This document shows, piece after piece, positions 1 to 9,430 of a stretch of DNA of 64,000 nt. Positions within the stretch are counted from its first letter, which is position 1. Each line of letters opens with the position of its first letter. The stretch spans positions 1,734,250 to 1,798,249 of the forward strand of contig NZ_KI632512.1 in NCBI RefSeq assembly GCF_000504305.1. Reading direction: 5' to 3'. The position numbers were made by a program, and so were the translations under genes. The notes below the pieces were generated by a model. The model was not told the DNA's origin. It ran no database searches and saw only the letters and a program-made list of their open reading frames with translations. The DNA is from Nitratidesulfovibrio termitidis HI1. GTDB taxonomy: Bacteria > Desulfobacterota > Desulfovibrionia > Desulfovibrionales > Desulfovibrionaceae.

Positions 1-3000
1 GACATGGTGAAACGCATGTCCGCGAACACGGGATGGATGAGCGGATTCACCGTGCCGCCCACCAGCACCGGCACCCCTTCGATGCCAGCCCGTAGCTGCA
101 CCTCGGCCCGCGAGGCCGGGTCCAGCGAAACGCCGGAAATGCGCCCCTCGATGTCGGACATTTCCGCAACATAGGCCGGGGACATGCGCTCATCGCGGAA
201 GCGCAGCGCACCGCCGGAAATGGACAGGCTGCCCACGTCCAGCGTGGTGAACGGCCCGGCATTGGGACGGGCCGCAACCGCCGCGCCGTCACTCTGGGCA
301 GAAGGTGCGGGTGGCGGCGATGCCGAATCCGTGACAGGCCCCGACGCGGCCTTGGCAGGCTGCGCAGCGTCACCCGCCGGGGCCCTGGCGTCCTTGTCCG
401 CTACCGCCGAAGGCTTCGCATCCTCCGTGGCTGCCACCGGGGGCTTCGCGTCCTTCACTGCCGCCGGGGGCTTCGCGTCATTCGCTGCCACCGGGGGCTT
501 CGCCCCCAGGGCCCGCCCGATGCTGGTGGAGCCGTCCTTGAACACCACCACCGAAAGCTTCGGCCTTTCCAGCCCCACCTCCTGCACGCGCAGGGAAAGA
601 TCGCCCGAAGCCTGCTGGCCAAAGCGCAACCCGCGCACCGCAAACCGCCGCAGAGAGGCAAGCTCCTGCTTGCCCCCGGCCAGCTTCAGCGACAGGTTGT
701 CCAGACGGGCCGCGCCCTCCACGCTTACCTCAAGAGCCGGTTCCGCCGCCTGTCCGGCGGACGCGGACGTGCGGCGAGCCCTGCCCGTCGGAGCCGCCGG
801 CGCAGGCTGCTCGCGCAGGGCCACCTTGAGTTCTGACGACACCTCGCCACTGCCGAACAACAGATCGCTCACTTCGCCCAGGTACGGGTCCAGCGGGCGC
901 AGGTTCACCTTGGCCAACTTGCTGTCCACGGTCAGGTGCAGCGGCTGCGCCGTACCCTTGGCCTTGATGCCGATGGCGCCCTGCTTCTGCCAGCGCGCGG
1001 AAAAATCCACGTCCAGCGGTGCGCCGCGCTGCGGCGACAGCGGGCCGGTGACCAGGCGCATCCCTTCCAGGGTGAGCGCACCCGGTTCTTTGGGCTGTCG
1101 GTCCTCGAAGGTCACGCGGCCCTCGTCCATGCGCAGCGAGGCCACGGATACCTGCCACTCCGACCCTTCCGGCGCGGGGGCAGGTTTTTGTGCGGCGACA
1201 CGTGAGGCTTCGCGCGCTGCCGGGCGTTCCTGCCCCCTGCTCACTGTGGATCGGGCCGATCGGGCCGATCGGGCGGACGCGGGCTGTGCCTTGCCGGACT
1301 CTGCCGGGGACGCCCCCCCCGCCAGCGCGGCAAGGTCGATGATGCCGTCCTTGCCGCGCACCACCCGGACGTCCGGCTTCGTCAGCGTCACCGGCCCCAC
1401 GGCCACGGTGCGCGCCGCAAGGTCCACACTGGTGTCGGACACTTCCAGCTTGCCCAGACTCACGGAAGGCTGCTTCTGCCCGGTCGGCGCCCCGGCCAGG
1501 GACAGAATGAGTCCGGACACCTGCGCCGCGCCCTTGCGCAGCACAAGGCCGGGGGCATCGGGCGCGGCCAGGGAAAGATCGATCTCGCCCTGCACGCCCG
1601 TGGACCCTGCGTCCAGCGACAGGGGCAGGGCCTGGGCCACGTAGCCGCGCACCGGCACCAGGGGCAGGTCGCGCGCATCCAGCCGCAGGGTCACGCCCAG
1701 CGGTTCCAGGGTCACGTTGCCCTCCGCCTTCAGCGTACCCGTCCCCGGTTTGGCCGGGGCACCGGGCTTGGGGGCATCGCCCGTCGCACCGCCGCCGTCC
1801 ATGCGCAGCGACACGGTGAACGCGCCACCGCCCTTGGGACTCTGCATGCCGCCGGGCGTGGCGAAATCGGTCAGGGTGGCATCAAGGCCGCTCAGACGCA
1901 CCACCGCGCCGCCGGGCACCGAGGCGTCCTTCCAGACCACAGTCGCGTCGCGCAGCCCCAGGGTACGCACGTTGACCACGAAGGGCGGCTCGTCCGACGC
2001 CACGTTTCTGGCAGATGCCTTGGCGGGTACGTCGCTTGCCCCGATTCCGCCAGTTCCATTGGTGCCGTCAGTCCCGTTCGCTCCAAGAGGAGCGCTGGCG
2101 GCCATTGATCCATTCCGCGCCACGTCGGACTTTCCAGCCTGGTCCTGTTGCGCCCGTTCCGCCGGAAACGGTTGCGTCCGGGCCTGCTCCTGCCGCTTCC
2201 CCCCAGCCGGGGCCACGAAGCCCAGCCAGTCGATGGAGCCGTCGGCCAGCCGCCCCGCCCGCGCCAGCAACCCGTCCAGGTCCACCCGGCGCACGTCCAC
2301 GTGCCGGTCCAGCAATGAAAATTGCTCCACCTCCACCACGCCGGAGGTCAGGCCCAGCACCGTGTCCTTGCCGTCGGGCGCATTCACGCGCAGGTCGTTC
2401 AGGGTCACGGAACCCGCTAGGCCAAACTCCACGTCGTGCGCGGCAGGCTGCTCCACCACCAGCTTCAGGTTCACACCCAGCCGCCCCGACTCCAGGCGCA
2501 GCGGCGTGAACGCGGCCAGGTATTCGCGGTACCGGGTCAGGTCCACCTCGTCGGTGACCACGTCGAACTCGGTGCGCAGGTGCTCGGCAAAAGGCAACAG
2601 CCGCCCCTGCACGGACAGCGCCTTGCCGTCCACCGTGGCGTTGAGGCTGGGGGTGATGGCCCGCTCGCGGTCGCGTTCCATGGTGGAGGTGAACGGCACC
2701 ACGAACTGCAATTCCGTGATGGTGTGGATGGTCTTGAGCGGCGCGTCGTGGAAGATCACCGTGCCGTTGACCACCTCGAAGTCACTGGCGGCAAAGGGGA
2801 ACAGCGGCTTGTCCGTCTCGTCGGCATGGTCCTTTTTTCCCTCTTCGCCTTCTCCGTCCGGGGGGATGAATTCCGAGAAGGAATAGCGTCCGTCGCCGAA
2901 ATGGGCCACGTACACCACCGGGTTCACCAGCCGCACGTAGGCCAGCACCGGGGCAAGGCGCAGCGCCGCGGAAAGGCCGGGCGAGAATTCCAGCGCGTCG

Positions 3001-3314
3001 AAGGTCAGCATGTCGCCGTCGCCGGTGGGGTTGGGCACGCGCACGCCCTGGATGGACAACGCCCACGTGTACGGATTGAAGCGCACCTTCTCCACGGTGC
3101 AGCGCACCCGCAGCTTGTCGGACAGCTGGTTTTCCAGCACGCCGCGCAGCAGTGGCGGCATGGCCAGACCGGCCAGCACGCCCCATGCCACTACGATGCC
3201 GACGATGGTGTATGTCCAGCGACGCACCCGCCGCAAGGCCCACCATGCTTTTCCACGTGATGCAACGGTCGCTGGCGACCACTTCGACGCACTCTTTTCC
3301 GGCTTCGCGCTCAT
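1..3314 (-). CDS. AsmA/DUF748-family giant envelope protein (3' end beyond window)
   Basis: The minus-strand frame is open from an ATG at 3314 to the left edge, so about 1,100 amino-terminal residues are visible and the stop is outside the window. An Arg-rich start (MSAKPEKSASK) precedes one hydrophobic segment at about residues 35-55. After it come long runs of beta-rich, Gly/Leu/Asp-rich repeats typical of AsmA-like, DUF748 or YhdP-type proteins (for example LSIQGVRVPNPTGDGD and VNGTVIFHDAP). These families are inner-membrane-anchored, periplasm-spanning proteins implicated in lipid transport or outer-membrane homeostasis; that role is family knowledge. Ala/Pro/Lys linkers carry internal repeats: a 9-residue unit (AKPPVA-type, about 430-510) and three SAR units (1251-1277). 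Many out-of-frame ORFs on both strands here are shadows. Family assignment is good; exact function is not known. Confidence 0.8.
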   Translation of the reverse strand, partial: MSAKPEKSASKWSPATVASRGKAWWALRRVRRWTYTIVGIVVAWGVLAGLAMPPLLRGVLENQLSDKLRVRCTVEKVRFNPYTWALSIQGVRVPNPTGDGDMLTFDALEFSPGLSAALRLAPVLAYVRLVNPVVYVAHFGDGRYSFSEFIPPDGEGEEGKKDHADETDKPLFPFAASDFEVVNGTVIFHDAPLKTIHTITELQFVVPFTSTMERDRERAITPSLNATVDGKALSVQGRLLPFAEHLRTEFDVVTDEVDLTRYREYLAAFTPLRLESGRLGVNLKLVVEQPAAHDVEFGLAGSVTLNDLRVNAPDGKDTVLGLTSGVVEVEQFSLLDRHVDVRRVDLDGLLARAGRLADGSIDWLGFVAPAGGKRQEQARTQPFPAERAQQDQAGKSDVARNGSMAASAPLGANGTDGTNGTGGIGASDVPAKASARNVASDEPPFVVNVRTLGLRDATVVWKDASVPGGAVVRLSGLDATLTDFATPGGMQSPKGGGAFTVSLRMDGGGATGDAPKPGAPAKPGTGTLKAEGNVTLEPLGVTLRLDARDLPLVPVRGYVAQALPLSLDAGSTGVQGEIDLSLAAPDAPGLVLRKGAAQVSGLILSLAGAPTGQKQPSVSLGKLEVSDTSVDLAARTVAVGPVTLTKPDVRVVRGKDGIIDLAALAGGASPAESGKAQPASARSARSARSTVSRGQERPAAREASRVAAQKPAPAPEGSEWQVSVASLRMDEGRVTFEDRQPKEPGALTLEGMRLVTGPLSPQRGAPLDVDFSARWQKQGAIGIKAKGTAQPLHLTVDSKLAKVNLRPLDPYLGEVSDLLFGSGEVSSELKVALREQPAPAAPTGRARRTSASAGQAAEPALEVSVEGAARLDNLSLKLAGGKQELASLRRFAVRGLRFGQQASGDLSLRVQEVGLERPKLSVVVFKDGSTSIGRALGAKPPVAANDAKPPAAVKDAKPPVAATEDAKPSAVADKDARAPAGDAAQPAKAASGPVTDSASPPPAPSAQSDGAAVAARPNAGPFTTLDVGSLSISGGALRFRDERMSPAYVAEMSDIEGRISGVSLDPASRAEVQLRAGIEGVPVLVGGTVNPLIHPVFADMRFTM

Positions 3315-3506
3315 ACCCGCTCCATGCTCCCGGATTGATGATTCTGCCAACACCATAGAGCAGTTGCGCCTTCATGAGAAGAGGTGTGCGCCACAACGCG
3401 GGGCAACCCTACCTCCCCCTCCCCTCTACTCCTTGCCAGCCCCCATGTGGACCATGTGGAGTTGCCACGACGCCGTATGGCGCAACAGGCATACCGCAGA
3501 CCATGC

Positions 3507-3560
3507 GGACCAGGCGGACCAGGCGGGTCAGGCGGGTCAGCGAATCAGGCGAATCAGGCA
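3507..3560. repeat. 9-bp-period degenerate tandem repeat in intergenic spacer
   Basis: About six units alternate GGACCAGGC, GGGTCAGGC and GAATCAGGC, each variant appearing in pairs. They lie in the 361-bp gap between the RTX-like gene (stop at 3676) and the AsmA-like gene (start at 3314). The pairing of variants suggests slippage duplication. I see no gene in the rest of this gap. Confidence 0.75.
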
Positions 3561-3675
3561 GGCCGGGTGGTTGCGGACGCAAAAAAACGCCACCGGAAGC
3601 CCCTCTTCCGACAGCGCGGGTGCAACCGTGGCATATCGCGGTGCACTTCATGCGTACGCGGCAGCGCCTCCGCCC

Positions 3676-5163
3676 CTAGACGTAGGGCATGAGCAGCACG
3701 GGAATTTCTCCGTCCTCCTCCTCGCCGTACAACTGCCCCATGCGCTGCATGGCTCCGTAGATGGCCACCAGGTCGCGCCCCCGGCCTCCGCTGACCCGGG
3801 CGGGCTCATCCAGTCCACGCCGGTTTCCGGGCGCGCCGTACACATTCACGTTGTCGTCGCCATCGCCGCCGTTCACCACGTTCTGGACCAGATCGCCTTC
3901 GGCGTAGTAGGCGCCCGGCAGGCCGTCCACTTTCCATGCCGTGGGGGAAAGCCCGCCGGGCACAAGGTAGCCCCCCTTGCTGACGTGGCGCTTGCGCCCC
4001 AGTTCCAGCACGTCGTCGCCTTCGCCGCCATCGTAGCTGGCAAAAAACGAGGTGACGGCCCGCATGACATCGTCGCCTGCCCCCCCCGTGAACTCGGTGG
4101 TGTGCGCCCCGCGGATGGCAAAGGTATCGCCGTCCTCCCCGCCGTCGACCGTGCCCCGCTCGTACAGCCCGGCAAACGTGTCGCGGCCTTCCTCGCCGAA
4201 CAGATTGGAACCCCGGAACCGCCCGTCGAAAGTATCGTCTCCCAGTCCGCCATTGATGGTGGACCGCCGGAAATCGCCCTTGACCACATCGTCGCCCAGG
4301 CCCGCCTTGACCTGGGAAAGGGCCACAAGGTCCATCTTGAAACTGTCGTTGCCGTCACCCGCATCGATGTCCGCAAAGTGCATCTCGCCCTGCAGCCTGT
4401 CGTCACCAAGCCCCCCCCTGACGATGACATGGGCCATGGCGCCATCCAGCGTATCGTCGCCATCGCCGCCATCCAGCAGTGCGTGCATGCTGTTGGTCAG
4501 TTCGATCCGATCGTCGCCAGCCCCGCCGGAAAGCAGCGCCATGCCGCCCTCACCGGACGCGGCGTTGCCGCGCACCGCGCCCAGGATGCTGTCGTTGCCG
4601 TCGCCGCCATCCACCCCGCCGCTGCCGCCCAGCGAGATGACCATGTCGTTGCCGGCCCCGGCGTTCACCTGCCGGTCGCTTAGCCGGATCAATATGTCGT
4701 TGTCCTTCGTGCCCTCGAAGGTGACACCATCGGCGGCCTCCTCCAGCGTCACGCTGCCGTCGGGGTTCGTCACCACCCGGGTATCGGCGGTAATCTCGCC
4801 GCGCGCCACTTCGGTGCCGCCCCTGCTGACCACCACGCGCCATTCCTTGCTGCTGTTGCCGTCCTTGTCCTGCTCGTGGGGGGCCAACATCTGCACGTCC
4901 AGCCCGTCGACACTTCTGGCATGCAGTCCGGCGGCTTGTCCCGCCATGATGCGGTTGTAGCGCAACTCCTGTTCTTCGGACGCACTTGACACATCGCCAA
5001 ACTTGAACACCACGTCGGGCGTGCGAGTGGACACCTTGTCGTAGGCGTCGGTCAGGCTGCCGCGCAGGCTCACCGGGCCGGTACCGTACCGGGCGCGGCG
5101 GGCCTCCTGCTGCCGTTCCTGCGATTCGCGCAGCAGGTAGCCGGAAATGGGGGAAAGGATCAT
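3676..5163 (-). CDS. RTX-like GGxGxD repeat protein, calcium-binding type
   Basis: 495 residues with no signal peptide. The amino-terminal ~150 residues are charged and unlike known domains to me. From about residue 165 there are about 14 nonapeptide-like motifs (GGAGDD, GGDGDD, GGLGDD, GGEGDD). Canonical RTX proteins stack nonapeptides back to back, but here motifs recur about every 18-19 residues, with the intervening half-turn lacking the Gly/Asp ligands. The last residues (EEEDGEIPVLLMPYV) are acidic then hydrophobic, which would fit a type I secretion tail; that is inference, and no exporter genes are nearby. RTX motifs bind Ca2+ in known family members. The start at 5163 has a purine-rich GGGGTG upstream. 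It could equally be an intracellular scaffold. Confidence 0.8.
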   Translation of the reverse strand: MILSPISGYLLRESQERQQEARRARYGTGPVSLRGSLTDAYDKVSTRTPDVVFKFGDVSSASEEQELRYNRIMAGQAAGLHARSVDGLDVQMLAPHEQDKDGNSSKEWRVVVSRGGTEVARGEITADTRVVTNPDGSVTLEEAADGVTFEGTKDNDILIRLSDRQVNAGAGNDMVISLGGSGGVDGGDGNDSILGAVRGNAASGEGGMALLSGGAGDDRIELTNSMHALLDGGDGDDTLDGAMAHVIVRGGLGDDRLQGEMHFADIDAGDGNDSFKMDLVALSQVKAGLGDDVVKGDFRRSTINGGLGDDTFDGRFRGSNLFGEEGRDTFAGLYERGTVDGGEDGDTFAIRGAHTTEFTGGAGDDVMRAVTSFFASYDGGEGDDVLELGRKRHVSKGGYLVPGGLSPTAWKVDGLPGAYYAEGDLVQNVVNGGDGDDNVNVYGAPGNRRGLDEPARVSGGRGRDLVAIYGAMQRMGQLYGEEEDGEIPVLLMPYV

Positions 5164-5248
5164 GGCGTCACCCCGTGGCTGGTTACCGTCACAAGGTCAT
5201 ATCGGCGTCCATTTACATATCTTTACACGTAGCCGGGCATTCAACGCG

Positions 5249-5279
5249 AAAACGCCGCCCCGGCGAACCGGAGCGGCGT
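5249..5279 (-). terminator. Rho-independent terminator of tyrS
   Basis: A 12-bp GC-rich stem (ACGCCGCTCCGG pairing with CCGGGGCGGCGT, one mismatch) with a TTCG loop is followed by TTTT in the minus direction. It lies 80 bp past the tyrS stop. Confidence 0.75.
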
Positions 5280-5358
5280 GACAAAACCATGGAGATGTCT
5301 GTAAAAGCGCGGTGTTGCTGCGCAAGCGCAAAAACGCCGGAGACCCGGAATCCGCCTG

Positions 5359-6558
5359 CTACCCCGTCACGGTCAGACGCAGGAAGCGCTTCTTGCCCAG
5401 CTTGACCACGTAGCTGCCGGGAGCCAGCGGGGCCATGGCGTCGTCGCAACGCACGCCGTCCACGGACAACGCGCCTTCCTTGATCAGCCGCTTGGCCTCG
5501 CCGCGCGACTTGACCAGGCCCGCCGCTTCCAGGAACACCGGGGGGGTGCTGTCCTCGCCCTGGGCGCAGGCGTGTTCGGGCGCGTCGTCCGGCACGCCGC
5601 CACCGGCGAACACGGCGTTGAAGCCCTGACGGGCCTCTGCGGCCTTGTCGTCGCCGTGGTAGCGGGCGGTGATTTCGAAGGCCAGGTCTTCCTTCACCGC
5701 CTTGGGGTGGGCTTCACCGGCCTGCACGCGGCGCTTCATGTCCGCGATGTCTTCCAGCGAGCGGGCGGAAATGAGTTCGTAGTAGCGCCACATGAGATCA
5801 TCGGACACGGACATGATCTTGCCGAACATGTCGGACGGCGGTTCGTCGATACCCACGTAGTTGCCGAGGGACTTCGACATTTTCTTCACGCCGTCCAGCC
5901 CTTCCAGAATGGGCACGGTAAGGATGCACTGCGGCTCCTGCCCGTACTGCGATTGCAGCGTGCGGCCCATGAGCAGGTTGAACTTCTGGTCGGTGCCGCC
6001 CAGTTCCACGTCGGCGCGCAGGGCCACCGAATCGTACCCCTGCACCAGCGGGTACAGGAATTCGTGGATGGCGATGGGCCGCCCGTCGCGGTAGCGCTTT
6101 TCGAAGTCGTCGCGCTCCAGCATGCGGGCCACGGTGTAGCGCGAGGCAAGGCGCACGAAATCGGCGGCGGAAAAGGCGTTCATCCAGCGCGAGTTGAAAT
6201 CGACCTCGGTCTTTTCCGGATCCAGGATCTTGAAGACCTGCTTCTTGTAGGTCTCGGCGTTGTCCAGGATCTGTTCCGGCGTCAGCGGCGGGCGGGTATC
6301 CGACCGACCCGAAGGATCGCCGATCTGCCCCGTGAAGTCGCCGATCAGGAAGATGACGGTGTGGCCCAGTTCCTGGAAATGGCGCAGCTTGTGGATGAGC
6401 ACCGTGTGGCCAAGGTGCAGGTCCGGCGCGGTGGGGTCGAAGCCCGCCTTGACGCGCAGCGGCGTGCCGCGCGCGATCTTCTTGCGCAGTTCGGCCTCGT
6501 CGATGAGCTCGGCCATGCCGCGCTTGATGCGTTCCAACTGGGTGTCGATGTCGATCAT
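5359..6558 (-). CDS. tyrS: Tyrosyl-tRNA synthetase
   Basis: 399 residues. Cytoplasmic class I aminoacyl-tRNA synthetase that charges tRNA-Tyr. The HIGH-type signature HLGH is at about 48-51, and the KMSKS loop appears intact as KKMSKSLGN at about 224-232. The substrate-pocket region [13 protein letters not shown] is present. A carboxy-terminal S4-like RNA-binding segment follows ([18 protein letters not shown] onward). Sequence style matches the ~400-residue TyrS type 2 subgroup. The upstream in-frame ATG at 6618 would add 20 unconvincing residues, so I chose the ATG at 6558, which has AGAGGGG upstream. A terminator follows. Confidence 0.97.
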   Translation of the reverse strand: MIDIDTQLERIKRGMAELIDEAELRKKIARGTPLRVKAGFDPTAPDLHLGHTVLIHKLRHFQELGHTVIFLIGDFTGQIGDPSGRSDTRPPLTPEQILDNAETYKKQVFKILDPEKTEVDFNSRWMNAFSAADFVRLASRYTVARMLERDDFEKRYRDGRPIAIHEFLYPLVQGYDSVALRADVELGGTDQKFNLLMGRTLQSQYGQEPQCILTVPILEGLDGVKKMSKSLGNYVGIDEPPSDMFGKIMSVSDDLMWRYYELISARSLEDIADMKRRVQAGEAHPKAVKEDLAFEITARYHGDDKAAEARQGFNAVFAGGGVPDDAPEHACAQGEDSTPPVFLEAAGLVKSRGEAKRLIKEGALSVDGVRCDDAMAPLAPGSYVVKLGKKRFLRLTVTG

Positions 6559-6801
6559 GGTCTGCAACCCCTCTGCATGGTATCGGGACGGTCTTCCAGA
6601 GATGGCGGGTGGTGTCAACCCGATTGGGGCCCCCTCACGGGCTGGTCGGGGCCGACTGGGAGCCAGACGGTCACCGGACGGATGCCGAAGGCGGGCCTAT
6701 GCGGGACCGGTAGCGGCTGGCGGAAGCCGCTGCGGACCGACGAAAGGCATGGCCGGACGCTGTGCCCCCCTGCCGCCCCGCGCCAGCCTGCGACGCCTCC
6801 C

Positions 6802-7644
6802 TCAGGCGTCCGGCGTCTGCGGCGCGCCGTTGCCCGTATCGAACGCCTCTGCCGCCGGGCAGGCCACGCGCAACGCGCGGATGGACCGCGCCCTGCCTGT
6901 GGCCTCGTCCACGTCCAGCAGCACGCCGTTCAGCGAGCCGCGCCCCGTGGCCGGGCGAAAACGCTGCGGCAGCCGGGTCAGAAAGCGGTCCACGATGACC
7001 TTGTGGTCCATGCCCAGCACGGACGCCTCCACCCCGCACATGCCTGCGTCGGTAAGGTAGGCGGTGGAGCCGGGCAGCAGCATGGCGTCGGCGGTCTGCA
7101 CGTGGGTGTGGGTGCCGATAACCGCACTGACCCGGCCATCCAGAAACCAGCCCAGGGCCTTCTTTTCGCTGGTGGCCTCGGCATGAAAATCCACAAGGCG
7201 GACAACGGGAGCGCCCTCTTCCGCCTCCAGCCGGGCCAGCAGGGCCTCTGCCGTGCGGAAGGGGCAGTCCAGCGGGTCCATGTAGGTGGTGCCGCACAGG
7301 TTCAGTACCGCCAGGCGATGCCCGCCGGGCAGGTCGTACACGCCAAGGCCCCGCCCCGGCGCACCCGCCGGGTAATTGGCGGGGCGCAGCAGGCGCGGCT
7401 CCTTGTCCAGCGCGCCGTACAGGTCGCGGTGTTTCCATACGTGATTGCCGGTGGTCAGGATGTCGATGCCCATGCCCAGCAGTTCGCGCAGGGTTTCCGC
7501 CGTCAGGCCGATGCCGCCGGAGGCGTTTTCGCCATTGGCGATGACCACGTCGGCAGCGTGCTCGCGCCGCAGGGCGGGCAGCAGTTCCTTCAGGGCCTGC
7601 CTGCCCGGCTTGCCCACGATGTCGCCGAAAAAGAGGATGCGCAT
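6802..7644 (-). CDS. YmdB/TIGR00282-family metallophosphoesterase
   Basis: 280 residues. It starts MRILFFGDIVGKPGR, the hallmark opening of the YmdB family, with metal-ligand motifs GDIVG, ANGENASGG, TGNHVWKH, DFHAEATSEK and GTHTHVQTAD in order. Characterised homologues hydrolyse 2',3'-cyclic nucleotides and affect RNA turnover and cell-state decisions; the in vivo substrate here is unknown. I chose the ATG at 7644 because the family always begins at this motif; the upstream extension (MGTRVHHTERPT) has no support. It sits between moeA and tyrS on the same strand. Its upstream region is filled by a palindromic repeat element (7697-7843). Confidence 0.92.
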   Translation of the reverse strand: MRILFFGDIVGKPGRQALKELLPALRREHAADVVIANGENASGGIGLTAETLRELLGMGIDILTTGNHVWKHRDLYGALDKEPRLLRPANYPAGAPGRGLGVYDLPGGHRLAVLNLCGTTYMDPLDCPFRTAEALLARLEAEEGAPVVRLVDFHAEATSEKKALGWFLDGRVSAVIGTHTHVQTADAMLLPGSTAYLTDAGMCGVEASVLGMDHKVIVDRFLTRLPQRFRPATGRGSLNGVLLDVDEATGRARSIRALRVACPAAEAFDTGNGAPQTPDA

Positions 7645-7696
7645 GGTTGGTCGTTCCGTGTGATGTACGCGTGTACCCAAAAGGCCACGTTGAGGC

Positions 7697-7843
7697 AGGG
7701 GCTGCTTCCAAATTAGGATTTTCGTTCGTTGGCGAGGAAAACGAGCCTGCCATGAGGGAGTATACTCTTATCGTATTCGACCGACATGGCAGGCGAAGCT
7801 TGACGACGCCAACGGGCGAAAGGACAATTTGGGAGCAGCCCCT
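7697..7843. repeat. MITE-like palindromic repeat, copy A
   Basis: A 147-bp element with 18-bp terminal inverted repeats (AGGGGCTGCTTCCAAATT at 7697-7714 and its 17/18 complement at 7826-7843). The interior is also largely self-complementary (TTCGTTCGTTGGCGAGG... against ...GACGCCAACGGGCGAA; GCCTGCCATG against CATGGCAGGC), so either strand could fold into one long hairpin. The centre has the palindrome GAGTATACTC. The right end overlaps the moeA stop codon TAG. Copy C (33245-33382) is nearly identical across the core. No target-site duplication and no transposase gene are visible. Confidence 0.8.
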
Positions 7844-9107
7844 AAATCAGATACGCGTCGTGCTCGGAGCCCGCCACAAGCCCTTCCGCCCGCTCGGGTA
7901 TGCGCACCAGCGCGTGCGCCCCGGTCAGCGTGTGCAGCAGGCCGGACTTGCCCAGCAGCGGCACGGCGGACGGCAGCCCGCCATCTTCCTGCCGGGTCGG
8001 GTCGATGCGCACCCGCACCCAGTCCTCGCGCCCCTGCCGCGACGCCACGTTGCGCGCCAGACGCACCCGGCGCGCAGGCCACAGCGACCGGTCGAAGGCA
8101 TCGGTCCGGCCGGAGAGATGATGCAGGAAGGGTATCCCCAGCACGAACATGACCACCTGGGCAGAGGTCACCTGCCCAGGCAGGCCCCACACCGCGCGGC
8201 AGCCGCCGCCGTCCCCCTCGGGCACACGGGCAAGGATGGTCGGCTTGCCGGGGCTGATGGCCACGCCGTGGGCCAGCAGTTCCGCCCCTTCGATGCGCGA
8301 CAGCGCGGCCACGGTCAGGTCGCGCACGCCCACTGAACTGCCGCCGGACAGCAACACCACGTCGGCGTCACGCAGCCCCTCGCGCAGAGCCGCCTCCAGC
8401 GCGCCCAGTTCGTCGGGCACGATGCCGAGGCAGCGCGCCTCGCATCCGGTCCGGCGCACCAGCGCGGCCAGGGTGTGGCTGTTCACGTCACGCACCTGGC
8501 CGGGCCGGGGCGTGGCCTCCGGGGCCACCAGTTCATCGCCGGTGGAAATGATGACCACGCGCGGCGCACAGTGCACGCGCACGGACGTGGCGCCCACGGC
8601 GGCCAGCATGCCCACTTCCTGCGGGCGCAGCCGGGTGCCCGCCGTCAGCGCGGGTGTGCCCGCCATGGCGTCCTCGCCGCGCAGCATCACGTTTTCCCCG
8701 GGGGCAACGGCGCGGCGCATCTCTATGGTGCCTGCCCCCAGTTCATGGGTGTGCTCCACCATGACCACCGCGTCGGCGCCTTCAGGCATGACGCCGCCAG
8801 TGACGATGGCGGCGCAACGGCCCGGCGTCACGGCAAAGGTGGCGGGGTGTTCGATGTCCACCCTGCCGTCGCATTCGAGGTAGGCAGGGTTCGTTTCCGT
8901 GGCGCCGAACAGGTCGGCGGCGCGCACTGCGTAGCCATCCATGCCCGCGCGGTCGGTAAGGGGCAGGTCTTCCCCGGCAATGACGTCCGCCGCAAGCACG
9001 CGGCCATCGGCCCGGTGCAGGTCCACCGTTTCCGCCGCCAGGGGCGAAAAGGCGCGCAAGAGTTCGGTGAACGCCTCCACCGAGAGGACGTTGAAAAATC
9101 CGGTCAT
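7842..9107 (-). CDS. moeA: Molybdopterin molybdenumtransferase MoeA
   Basis: 421 residues. It inserts molybdate (or tungstate) into adenylylated molybdopterin, the last step of molybdenum cofactor synthesis, which this kind of organism needs for formate dehydrogenases (family knowledge). Visible motifs: DRAGMDGYAVRAAD near the amino terminus, GEDAMAGT, the MoCF-type segment STGDELV, LLSGGSSVGVRD, ISPGKPT and WGLPGQVTSA. Classical MoeA has GLPGNP where this has GLPGQV. The domain order (I-IV) fits MoeA. I prefer the ATG at 9107; GTG at 9113 is possible, with AAAAGGA 8 nt upstream of it. The TAG stop overlaps the end of repeat copy A. Confidence 0.93.
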   Translation of the reverse strand: MTGFFNVLSVEAFTELLRAFSPLAAETVDLHRADGRVLAADVIAGEDLPLTDRAGMDGYAVRAADLFGATETNPAYLECDGRVDIEHPATFAVTPGRCAAIVTGGVMPEGADAVVMVEHTHELGAGTIEMRRAVAPGENVMLRGEDAMAGTPALTAGTRLRPQEVGMLAAVGATSVRVHCAPRVVIISTGDELVAPEATPRPGQVRDVNSHTLAALVRRTGCEARCLGIVPDELGALEAALREGLRDADVVLLSGGSSVGVRDLTVAALSRIEGAELLAHGVAISPGKPTILARVPEGDGGGCRAVWGLPGQVTSAQVVMFVLGIPFLHHLSGRTDAFDRSLWPARRVRLARNVASRQGREDWVRVRIDPTRQEDGGLPSAVPLLGKSGLLHTLTGAHALVRIPERAEGLVAGSEHDAYLI

Positions 9108-9430
9108 GGTCACGGTCGGTTCCTTTTCCTTCTCGCGCACAGGGGGCACCGCCCCGCGCGGGATGGCCGCACGGCGCTACTGCACGTCTGTGGTGGCACG
9201 GGGTGGACGCGAACACCTCTCCTACCCCGCGCGGGCGCTACGGGCAAGGGAGCCGGATGACGCCAACGGCAGCCGGGAATGGCCCGAGAGCAGAACACGA
9301 CACCGGAAAGGCTGGCCGGACAGGACAAGATTCCGGGGGGGACCGAACGGTATCGAAACAAGGTCGGAGCGATGTGCGCAGCCCTGCGGCCCGTTGCCTC
9401 GAAAGCATGTCCGAAATGTGATCGCCGGTG

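Noticed and set aside
184-1644. 486-residue open frame on the plus strand
   Set aside because: It is antisense to the AsmA-like gene and is Ala/Ser/Thr/Arg-rich with no domain; GC-rich DNA gives such open shadow frames. The minus-strand frame has coherent AsmA-type sequence.
7647-8336. Apparent conserved peptide (FVGEENEPAMREYTLIVF) read from repeat copies A and C
   Set aside because: The two copies differ mostly at amino-acid-changing positions and lack ribosome-binding sites; the conserved property is the hairpin, not a protein.
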